Notes under the pieces: model-generated
Seen by the model: the letters and a program-made list of their open reading frames with translations, nothing else
Databases searched by the model: none
Told to the model about the DNA's origin: nothing
In this document: in pieces, positions 1 through 6,283 of the stretch
Layout of the letters: each line of letters opens with the position of its first letter
How positions within the stretch are numbered: position 1 is the stretch's first letter
Origin: Xanthobacteraceae bacterium
Lineage (GTDB): Bacteria > Pseudomonadota > Alphaproteobacteria > Rhizobiales > Xanthobacteraceae
DNA length: 10,213 nt
Reading direction: 5' to 3'
Assembly: GCA_030043175.1 (NCBI GenBank)
Contig: JASHYD010000072.1
Coordinates: 1-10,213 of the forward strand
Position numbers and translations under genes: made by a program

Positions 1-41
1 GTTTTCAGGATCGTTCGGCGGGTTGTGTTAGTCGAGGCCAT
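1..41 (-). CDS. Start of a gene with a twin-arginine signal, cut by the left edge
   Basis: Only the first 13 codons lie in the window. They read MASTNTTRRTILK and stay open to base 1. TRRTILK fits the twin-arginine consensus (S/T-R-R-x-hydrophobic-L-K) closely, so the product is probably exported folded by the Tat pathway. The ATG lies 15 bases after the stop of the large dehydrogenase subunit, and GAAGG lies about 9 bases upstream of it as a ribosome binding site. These point to a fourth gene of the same minus-strand operon. Its function cannot be read from 13 residues; a cofactor-containing periplasmic enzyme or a binding protein is possible. Reality of the start: moderate confidence. Confidence 0.55.
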   Translation of the reverse strand, partial: MASTNTTRRTILK

Positions 42-56
42 TGTAGATTACCTTCG

Positions 57-2321
57 CTAAGTCAGGGCAGCTTTGACCCGTTCACGATCGAACGGGAGCT
101 CGCGAAGCCGCTTTCCCGTCGCGTGGAAGAACGCGTTCGCGATGGCGGCTGGCACCGGCGGCAACCCGGCCTCCCCCGCGCCAAGGGGCGGCAATTCGGG
201 ATGATCGAGCAGCACCAGATCGACCTCGGGCAACTCGGGGAAAGTCAGGATCGGATAGCTCGCCCAATCGCGCGAAGTGACACGCTGGCGATCAAACCGC
301 ACCCTTTCCTTCAGCGACCAGCTTGTTCCTTGGATGATCGCGCCCTCGATCTGATTGGAGATTCCATCCGGCGTGATGATCAGGCCGGAGTCAGCGGCCA
401 CGGTTATGCGCTCGACGCGAATGGTGTGCGCTTTTCGGTCTACCAGGACATCGGCGATCAGCGCGACGTAGGTTTTTACACTTTCGTACCGCACAAAAGA
501 GATTCCACGTCCGCGCGCGCCGCCCCCCTTGGTCCCGCTTTGCCACTTGGCACGATCCGCCGCCGCGCGAATGACCGCCTTGGCGCGTTCATCTGTCAGG
601 TGGCGAAGACGGTACTCGACTGGGTCGGCTCCGGCGATCTCGGCAAGTTCGTCGATGAACGATTCGATAGCGAACACATTACCGAAGGCGCCCAGGGACC
701 GAAGCGCGGATACGCGGATCGGCATCGTCGGCAGAAAATGTTCTGTGATCCGCTGGCTCGGGAAGTCGTAATAGGGCACGGCATTGCGGTCGCCGCCGCC
801 GCTGGGTAACGGAAGTTCTCCGGGCGGCGTGTGCCGGAACGATGGAGCGAGGTCCCAGGCGGCCAACAGATTGACCCCGCCTGGGAGGCCCGGGCGCATG
901 TTGAATGAATTGGTCCAGAGATCGTGCTGCCAGTCGATAATGGACCCGTCGGCTGCGACGCTGGCTTGGATATCGATTGACATCGCACTGCCGAAGGGCT
1001 CCCAGCCGAACTCGTCGTCGCGCATCCACTGCACTTTCACCGGTGCGCCGCTGACCGCGCGACTCAGCAGGGCAGCATCAAGTGCCACATCATCGGCGCC
1101 GTTGTGGCCATAGCAGCCTGAGCCTTGGACATGGATGACGCGAACCTTGTCGGGCGAAAGACCCGCGACCTTGGCGAGGTCGGTGCGTAGGGGATAAGGT
1201 CCTTGCGTGTGTGACCAGACCGTCAGGACCCCGTTCTCGACAGCGGCGACGGCGCAAGACGGCCCGATGGAAGCGTGGGCAAGGTAAGGCTTTGTGTAGG
1301 TTGCTTTCAGGGTCCTTACCGGAGTCGCCGGCGCAGTGTCTGACGACCTTGAACTCACGGTCGTGACCTTCGCGTCGGCTGAATTTCTGTAGTAGTTTGC
1401 AATGCGACTTTCGTCTGGAAGATATTCAGGAACTTTCCAAACGGCGGTGCGCTGCAACACGGCGCGAGCGGCAATCGCCTGCTCCTCCCGCCGGGCGACG
1501 ACGCCGAGGAAGCGTCCATCGCGGACCACGGCCACAACGCCGGGCATCGTCTTCACGAATGACTCGTCGAGCGCTGTCAGTTGCGCATCGTAGCTGGGCG
1601 GCCGCACCACGCGTCCAAACAGCATCCCGGATAGCCGCATATCCTGCACATAGACTTCGCCGCCGGTCACTTTCGCTGGAATGTCGATTCGGGGCACGGA
1701 TGTGCCGACAATTCGGCGCCGCGAGCTGGCTTTGAGAGAGATGTCGCTCCTCACCTCGCGGGCGAGAAACCCGTCAGACGCAAGCTCCCAATAGGTGACG
1801 CCGCCGGCGTCCCCCGAACCGCTGATCACGCCATCATCGACTGTGAGGCGGTCGATGGGGGAGCCAAGTCTGGCTCCAGCCATCTCCAACAGGGTCGCGC
1901 GCGCATCGGCCGCCGCGTGGCGGAGCGCGCTGCCGCCGACCTCAATCGAGGCACTCCCCGCCGTGTAACTCTCATTGGGCGAATGCGACGTATCGGCCGG
2001 GCGCATCCGGATTCGATCGAACACGACATCCAGTTCTTCGGCTGTGATCTGCGCAAGCGCAGTCGCGTTTCCCTGACCGAGTTCAACCTTTCCGCTGAAG
2101 ACCTCGACCGTTCCGTCCGGGTTGATGCGCAGCCATGAATCGAGCCGTCTGTTGCCTTGCAGATCGGCGGGAAGCTCCGCCAGAACGATCTGCCCCAGAG
2201 CGACAGCGGGATTCATTGAAAAGAATAGCAATATACCGGCGGTGCTTTGGCCGAACTCACGCCGCGAATACCCGCTGGCAGAGCAAAGCATTCTGGAGTT
2301 GCGGGTCATATGCCTGGTCAT
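57..2321 (-). CDS. Molybdopterin-binding large subunit of a periplasmic xanthine-oxidase-family dehydrogenase (IorB/NicB-like)
   Basis: Large subunit (754 aa from this start) that carries the Mo cofactor and hydroxylates an aldehyde or N-heteroaromatic substrate with water as the oxygen source. A twin-arginine leader, SRREF with RR at residues 20-21 followed by a hydrophobic stretch, indicates Tat export. Family motifs seen are VELGQG (79-84), SYTAGSASIEVGG (118-130), GSGCYGHNG (400-408) and near the C terminus GAGEAGLPP, whose Glu717 fits the catalytic base of this family. The frame is open upstream to a start at 2498, but that extension lies wholly inside the small-subunit gene. The ATG at 2321 overlaps the small-subunit stop as ATGA, which suggests translational coupling. 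The layout resembles NicB of Pseudomonas putida, but the cytochrome part is a separate gene here. Substrate unknown; family assignment is strong. Confidence 0.93.
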   Translation of the reverse strand: MTRHMTRNSRMLCSASGYSRREFGQSTAGILLFFSMNPAVALGQIVLAELPADLQGNRRLDSWLRINPDGTVEVFSGKVELGQGNATALAQITAEELDVVFDRIRMRPADTSHSPNESYTAGSASIEVGGSALRHAAADARATLLEMAGARLGSPIDRLTVDDGVISGSGDAGGVTYWELASDGFLAREVRSDISLKASSRRRIVGTSVPRIDIPAKVTGGEVYVQDMRLSGMLFGRVVRPPSYDAQLTALDESFVKTMPGVVAVVRDGRFLGVVARREEQAIAARAVLQRTAVWKVPEYLPDESRIANYYRNSADAKVTTVSSRSSDTAPATPVRTLKATYTKPYLAHASIGPSCAVAAVENGVLTVWSHTQGPYPLRTDLAKVAGLSPDKVRVIHVQGSGCYGHNGADDVALDAALLSRAVSGAPVKVQWMRDDEFGWEPFGSAMSIDIQASVAADGSIIDWQHDLWTNSFNMRPGLPGGVNLLAAWDLAPSFRHTPPGELPLPSGGGDRNAVPYYDFPSQRITEHFLPTMPIRVSALRSLGAFGNVFAIESFIDELAEIAGADPVEYRLRHLTDERAKAVIRAAADRAKWQSGTKGGGARGRGISFVRYESVKTYVALIADVLVDRKAHTIRVERITVAADSGLIITPDGISNQIEGAIIQGTSWSLKERVRFDRQRVTSRDWASYPILTFPELPEVDLVLLDHPELPPLGAGEAGLPPVPAAIANAFFHATGKRLRELPFDRERVKAALT

Positions 2322-2794
2322 TTGGCAACGCTCTGATCTTTCGCGGCGCGCTCGATGGCCCGAACGATCCGCCAATGAGTGCCGCAGCGGCAAAGATTTC
2401 GCGCCAGGGCCTGACAAATCTCGGACCGGGTCGGATGTGGGTTTTGATCGAGGAAGGCCTTCGCCGTCATGATCATCCCGTTGATGCAATAGCCGCATTG
2501 GGCCGCCTGCTCGGCGATAAATGCCTTTTGCAGCGCATGCGGTTTTCCCGCCGTGCCCAGGCCTTCGAGGGTTACGACCGGCGACTTGCCTACCGCCGAC
2601 AGTGGGAAAAGACAGGTGCGGGTCGCTCGATCACCGATAATCGCCGTGCATGCACCGCATTGCTCAAGGCCGCACCCGAATTTTGGTCCGTTGAGGCCGA
2701 GATCATTGCGCAAGACGTAGAGAAGCGGCGTACCGCCGTCAGCCATGACCGCATGCTCGGCGCCGTTCACACTGATGCGAAACATCTCCGGCAT
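2318..2794 (-). CDS. Small (2Fe-2S) subunit of the molybdenum hydroxylase (IorA/NicA-like)
   Basis: A 158-aa electron-transfer subunit with two [2Fe-2S] clusters. The N-terminal plant-ferredoxin-type cluster is bound by Cys41, Cys46, Cys49 (GCGLEQCGAC) and Cys61. The C-terminal helical domain binds the second cluster through Cys100 and Cys103 (QCGYC) and Cys135 and Cys137 (NLCRCGTH). All eight ligands are present and the length is normal for IorA/NicA proteins. It passes electrons from the Mo centre to the cytochrome. It has no export signal, so it is probably carried through the Tat system by the large subunit (known for this family; inferred here). The sequence AAGGA (complement of 2802-2806) lies 7 bases before the ATG and supports this start. 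A second in-frame ATG lies three codons in. The stop overlaps the large-subunit start. Confidence 0.95.
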   Translation of the reverse strand: MPEMFRISVNGAEHAVMADGGTPLLYVLRNDLGLNGPKFGCGLEQCGACTAIIGDRATRTCLFPLSAVGKSPVVTLEGLGTAGKPHALQKAFIAEQAAQCGYCINGMIMTAKAFLDQNPHPTRSEICQALARNLCRCGTHWRIVRAIERAAKDQSVAK

Positions 2795-2820
2795 CTGGTT
2801 TTCCTTTTTAAGAAATCGCC

Positions 2821-4149
2821 CTAATCGAGTTCGGAGCGCCAGGCACCGACTTGCTTCCGGCTTACCGACGCTTTGGGATTGCCGTACCGCGCCTGCAGGT
2901 AGCTGACCAAATCGGCGATTTGGCCGTCGTCGAATTTGCTGGCAAATGACGGCATCGACGCACCGTGCGAACCGAAGCTATTTCGCGCGCCCTCGAGGAG
3001 CATCATCACCAGATTCCGGGGCGAGCTGTCGCCGACGGTGCTTTCGTCCGCCATTGACGGATAGATATCTGTGACGGGGACGGCAGAACTTCCGTGACAA
3101 TTAGCGCAATAGAGATCGTAAATCCGTGCGCCCGGCATGCGATCGAGCGCACCGGGAGGCAGAGCCCTTGGAATATCCCTCGCCGCTGATCGCGATACCT
3201 TGTCGCTGGTACGCACTGGCGGAACGGTCCGCAGGTAGGCAACGACTGCTTGCAAATCCTCCTCGGTGAGATGCCGTGTGCTGTTGGCCACGACGAGCCC
3301 CATGGACCCGGCCGCCCAGGCCTTGCCGGGGGCCTTGCCGATCGAGAGATAGCGCTTGAGATCGTCGTCCGACCATGCGCCGATGCCGGCTACTGGATCG
3401 GGCGTAATGTTGTAGGCGGACCAGCCGTCAACGAGGCCGCCGGCAAGAAATTTTCCGGGCTCGGTCGCTTCGCTAAATCGCCCCCTGGGTGTGTGGCAGT
3501 CCCCGCAATGAGCAACTGCTTGGACAAGATAAGCGCCGCGGTTCCATTGTGCGGATCGCTGCGGATCTTCCTGGAACCGCCAATCGGACACGTACAGCCA
3601 GTTCCATACGCCGATGAGTGATCTGAAGCTGTAGGGAAATGACATTCGATTTGACGGCGGAACGTTGCGCACCGCCGGCAGGCTGAATAAATACGCCTTG
3701 ATGGCCAAAACGTCTGTACGGCTCATCAGCCTGTACGAGGTGTAAGGAAACGCCGGGTAAAGATACTGCCCATTCCGGCCAACGCCCTGTTGCATCGCAC
3801 GCACGAAATCATCGTCGCTCCACACACCGATGCCGGTATCGTGGTCGGGCGTGATGTTGGGTGCGTAGAGGGTGCCCATGGGCAGCCTCATCACGAGGCC
3901 GCCCGCGAGCGGCGGTCCGCCGGGAGCGGTGTGGCATGATGCGCATCCGCCGAGCTGCGCAAGATATTCGCCGTGGGCGATCGCAGTCGCGTCTTGGGCT
4001 TGACAAACTTTTGAGTGCGTTACCCCGGCGAGAAAGAGCGCCGCGAGAACTAGCGCCCCTGCGCGCGCCAACCATCCTGTTGCCAGCGGTCCCGCGTTCA
4101 ATCGAGCGGCTTCCGTTTGCCATTCCTTGCGGTGTGGACACTCAAGCAT
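2821..4149 (-). CDS. Triheme c-type cytochrome, electron acceptor subunit of the dehydrogenase
   Basis: A 442-aa periplasmic cytochrome with three CXXCH haem-binding motifs: CASCH (69-73), CGDCH (215-219) and CANCH (348-352). This matches the triheme subunits that accept electrons from IorAB-type and alcohol/aldehyde dehydrogenases. Repeated NITPD...GIG.WSDDD segments (98-114 and 247-263) mark two related haem domains. Met399 in a GASMPSF context is a likely axial ligand of the third haem. Residues 27-45 form a hydrophobic signal-peptide core, giving Sec export and haem attachment by the Ccm system. The 26 residues ahead of the core are long for a signal peptide; an in-frame TTG at codon 17 (preceded by GGAAG) is an alternative start, and the ribosome site at 4149 is weak. 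It is first in the operon, 26 bases before the small subunit. Confidence 0.92.
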   Translation of the reverse strand: MLECPHRKEWQTEAARLNAGPLATGWLARAGALVLAALFLAGVTHSKVCQAQDATAIAHGEYLAQLGGCASCHTAPGGPPLAGGLVMRLPMGTLYAPNITPDHDTGIGVWSDDDFVRAMQQGVGRNGQYLYPAFPYTSYRLMSRTDVLAIKAYLFSLPAVRNVPPSNRMSFPYSFRSLIGVWNWLYVSDWRFQEDPQRSAQWNRGAYLVQAVAHCGDCHTPRGRFSEATEPGKFLAGGLVDGWSAYNITPDPVAGIGAWSDDDLKRYLSIGKAPGKAWAAGSMGLVVANSTRHLTEEDLQAVVAYLRTVPPVRTSDKVSRSAARDIPRALPPGALDRMPGARIYDLYCANCHGSSAVPVTDIYPSMADESTVGDSSPRNLVMMLLEGARNSFGSHGASMPSFASKFDDGQIADLVSYLQARYGNPKASVSRKQVGAWRSELD

Positions 4150-4190
4150 TTCACGATTCCCGTTCGTCGACGGAGTGTCGTGGCGCCATA

Positions 4191-4203
4191 TTGACTAGTT
4201 GAC
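4191..4203. promoter_or_regulatory. Doubled TTGAC, possible regulator site
   Basis: TTGAC occurs twice in the same orientation, separated by TAG (an 8-base period), 42 bases upstream of the cytochrome ATG. Direct repeats of this kind are typical targets of OmpR-type winged-helix proteins, two of which are encoded next door. The motif is short, so chance is quite possible and the assignment is weak. Confidence 0.2.
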
Positions 4204-4277
4204 CGCTGGACCGAATCAATCTCAGGGGTCGCATCGTTGGCCCAGCGGACAAGAACGGGATGCGATCACGACCGAAG

Positions 4278-4332
4278 AAAAAAGTCCTTCAGACGATCTT
4301 GCCTTTTCCGCCAGATTCGCTGGTAATTCGCT
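4278..4332 (+). repeat. Upstream copy of a 55-bp imperfect direct repeat
   Basis: Matches 4593-4646 in about 45 of 56 aligned columns by eye, with three one-base gaps. Shared blocks are AAAAAAG, TTCAGACG, TCTTGC, CAGATT and GTAATTCGCT. It contains TTGCCT (4299-4304), a 17-base gap, then GGTAAT (4322-4327), which resembles a -35/-10 promoter pair. No gene copy follows this repeat, so it may be an extra promoter or what remains of an older duplication. Confidence 0.75.
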
Positions 4333-4592
4333 TGAGGAAATCCAGAGCAAGTACGGTTGCTAACCCGAAGCGCGGATGCCTCGGCGAGCGCAGCTGCTTC
4401 CGAGACCGTCAACGACGATCCTGCTCTGCGACCCCGAATCGAGTGTTCGCGCAGGGTGAGTGCAGCTTGGGTGTGATCGGCAGCCTCCGAATCGACGATC
4501 CAGCCAACAAGTGCTCGTGGAGTACCGGGTTGCATAAGCTTGGATGGGCGCAGGATGGGTTCAAAGCCTGCAGCAATCGGGGACGAGGATCG

Positions 4593-4646
4593 AAAAAAGC
4601 GTTCAGACGTTCTTGCTTTTCGCGTCAGATTAGCCCGTAATTCGCT
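4593..4646 (+). repeat. Downstream copy of the 55-bp imperfect direct repeat
   Basis: Partner of 4278-4332, lying 30 bases upstream of the first regulator start. The two copies differ by small insertions and deletions that cancel between the hexamers, so the distance from TTGC to GTAAT is the same in both. That pattern suggests selection on spacing, as in a promoter or operator, more than random decay. Confidence 0.75.
4613..4641 (+). promoter_or_regulatory. Candidate sigma-70-type promoter of the regulator pair
   Basis: TTGCTT (4613-4618), a 17-base spacer and CGTAAT (4636-4641) form a plausible promoter about 36 bases before the first regulator start. The -10 hexamer is a poor match to TATAAT, and the call rests mainly on conservation in the upstream repeat copy. 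No experimental support. Confidence 0.4.
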
Positions 4647-4676
4647 GCAGAACAGTCACCGGGAGCTTAAGGTATC

Positions 4677-6245
4677 TTGTTGTTCCAATTTGGTAATTTC
4701 AGGATTGATAGTGATCGCCGGGAACTTACAGGGCCTGACGGTGTGATTCATGTCGAGCCCCAGGTGTTCGATCTGCTGCTCTACTTCTGCCAGAATAACG
4801 ACAGGGTCATCAGCAAGAGCGAACTGGTCAGACGTATTTGGCGCGGCCGCGTGATATCGGACGCCGCCGTGAACAGCCGAATCAATTCGGCCCGTCGAGC
4901 TATCGGCGACAGCGGAAATCGGCAGGCGTTCATTCGCACCATCCAGCGGCGTGGTTTCGTGTTCGCTGCTAACGTCGCAACCCGCCTCAGAGAGCAATCT
5001 TCCTCGATAAGCAAATCGAAAGAGAAGCCGCCGTCCACACTGCCGAAACTTGCGCTACCGAATAATCCTTCGATAGCTGTGTTGCCATTCAAGAATTTAA
5101 GCAGCGATCCTCAGCAGGACTACTTCGCCGACGGCATGGTCGAAGACATCATCACCGGGCTTGCGCGCATCAAGTGGCTGTTCGTGATCGCGCGCAATTC
5201 CAGCTTTGCCTACAGAGGACAGGCGGTTGACGTGAGACAAGTCGGCCGCGAGCTTGGTGTGCGCTACGTGCTCGAAGGAAGTGTTCGCAAGGCAAGTGAT
5301 CGCGTACGCATCAACATTCAATTGGTCGAGGCCGAAACGGGTATTCACCTGTGGACCGATCGTTGCGATCGCAAAATCGAAGACATCTTCGCCGTTCAAG
5401 ACGAAATCACGCTCGGGGTTGTAGGCGCTATAGAGCCGAGCTTGCGCGATGCTGAGATTAAGCGCGTCAAACGCAAACGGCCGGACAATCTCGATGCCTA
5501 CGATCTGGTCCTGCAGGCCATTCCCTCGGTCTACGCTGCGAACCCCGAGGAAGCGGCTAAAGCCGTGTTATTGCTCGAACGGGCGACCGCTTTGGAGTCC
5601 GATTATGGAATGGCTCACGGCTTCCTCGCCTGGTGTCACGTGATTCTGTTCCTGCGAGCCGGATTCAAGGAAGACAACCGTATCGCGGCCATTCGCCACG
5701 CCCGAGCTGCCGTCGCTCACGCTCGTGACGACGCGACGGCGTTGGCGCTTGGAGCGTTTGTCATCGGCATCATCGAGCATGATCGCGTCGCCGCGTTTGA
5801 TGCATTTGAGCGCGCGCTCGCCCTGAGCCCATCTTCTACCTTCACGCTCTCCTTCGGCTCTATCGTGCACGCTCACGCCGGCAAGGCCGAGCGCGCCATC
5901 GAATGGGCGGAACGCGCGCTGCGCCTTAGCCCAATCGATATGCTGGCTTTCACTCCTTACAACGCACTCGCCATGGGCAATTTCCAACTCGGGCACTACG
6001 AGGAGGCCGTAAACGCCGCGCGTCGTGCGGTGCGATCGAATCCGAAGAACAGCTCGACTCAGCGCTTCCTGGCGGTCGCCCTTGCGAAACTTGGCGAACT
6101 GGAGGCGGCGGAGGCCGCGGCGGCGCAAGCTTTGGCTCTGGATCCCACCTTTAACGCACGCGCATTCTTTGCTGCTTGCGGCACCGTACCGGAACTCGCC
6201 GAACCTTTAACAGATGCCTGGCGTCACATCGGCCTGCGTAAATAG
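4677..6245 (+). CDS. Winged-helix / TolB-like / TPR regulator, copy 1
   Basis: A 522-aa cytoplasmic transcription regulator. Residues 1-100 form an OmpR/CadC-type winged helix: the recognition helix lies near SDAAVNSRINSARRAI (61-76) and the wing near IRTIQRRGFVF (86-96). After a polar linker, residues 131-250 form a TolB-N/adenylate-cyclase-associated-like domain (IAVLPFKNLS, FADGMVEDIITGLARI, LGVRYVLEGSVRK). Residues from about 285 to 500 are alanine-rich helical repeats of TPR type. There is no membrane segment, unlike CadC. The start is TTG at 4677 or 4680: TAAGG ends 4 or 7 bases upstream, and the 4677 start aligns with the ATG of copy 2 and gives the same length. It is divergent to the dehydrogenase operon and may regulate it (inference). 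The signal is unknown. Confidence 0.85.
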   Translation: MLFQFGNFRIDSDRRELTGPDGVIHVEPQVFDLLLYFCQNNDRVISKSELVRRIWRGRVISDAAVNSRINSARRAIGDSGNRQAFIRTIQRRGFVFAANVATRLREQSSSISKSKEKPPSTLPKLALPNNPSIAVLPFKNLSSDPQQDYFADGMVEDIITGLARIKWLFVIARNSSFAYRGQAVDVRQVGRELGVRYVLEGSVRKASDRVRINIQLVEAETGIHLWTDRCDRKIEDIFAVQDEITLGVVGAIEPSLRDAEIKRVKRKRPDNLDAYDLVLQAIPSVYAANPEEAAKAVLLLERATALESDYGMAHGFLAWCHVILFLRAGFKEDNRIAAIRHARAAVAHARDDATALALGAFVIGIIEHDRVAAFDAFERALALSPSSTFTLSFGSIVHAHAGKAERAIEWAERALRLSPIDMLAFTPYNALAMGNFQLGHYEEAVNAARRAVRSNPKNSSTQRFLAVALAKLGELEAAEAAAAQALALDPTFNARAFFAACGTVPELAEPLTDAWRHIGLRK

Positions 6246-6283
6246 CACGCAGCGGGGCAACGCAACTCAAAGTGGACTCTATG

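Larger units (their letters stand above)
4150..4676. other. Divergent intergenic region of 527 bases
   Basis: This spacer separates the minus-strand dehydrogenase operon from the plus-strand regulator pair, so it should hold both promoters. It contains two copies of a roughly 55-bp repeat (4278-4332 and 4593-4646) and a doubled TTGAC close to the cytochrome start. Open frames exist on both strands (for example 4266-4535 minus and 4260-4640 plus), but their translations show no recognisable domain, so I do not call a gene. About 250 bases between the repeats have no feature that I can identify. Confidence 0.6.

Noticed and set aside
123..809. 228-aa plus-strand frame
   Set aside because: Antisense to the well-supported large dehydrogenase subunit, with no domain of its own.
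2135..2824. 229-aa plus-strand frame
   Set aside because: Antisense to the small subunit, whose eight cysteine ligands prove the minus-strand frame.
4186..4230. Promoter for the minus-strand operon (TTGATT ... CAATAT)
   Set aside because: The spacing is about 20 bases and the hexamers are weak, so I could not place a promoter with confidence.
4229..4265. 7-bp inverted repeat TCGCATC / GATGCGA, 23 bases apart
   Set aside because: Too short and widely spaced to be told from chance in a 527-base spacer.
4260..4640. Frames on both strands between the divergent genes
   Set aside because: No recognisable domain or convincing ribosome site, and the region carries the repeated promoter-like element.
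5568..6128. 186-aa minus-strand frame
   Set aside because: Antisense to the TPR part of regulator copy 1; a by-product of GC-rich codon use.
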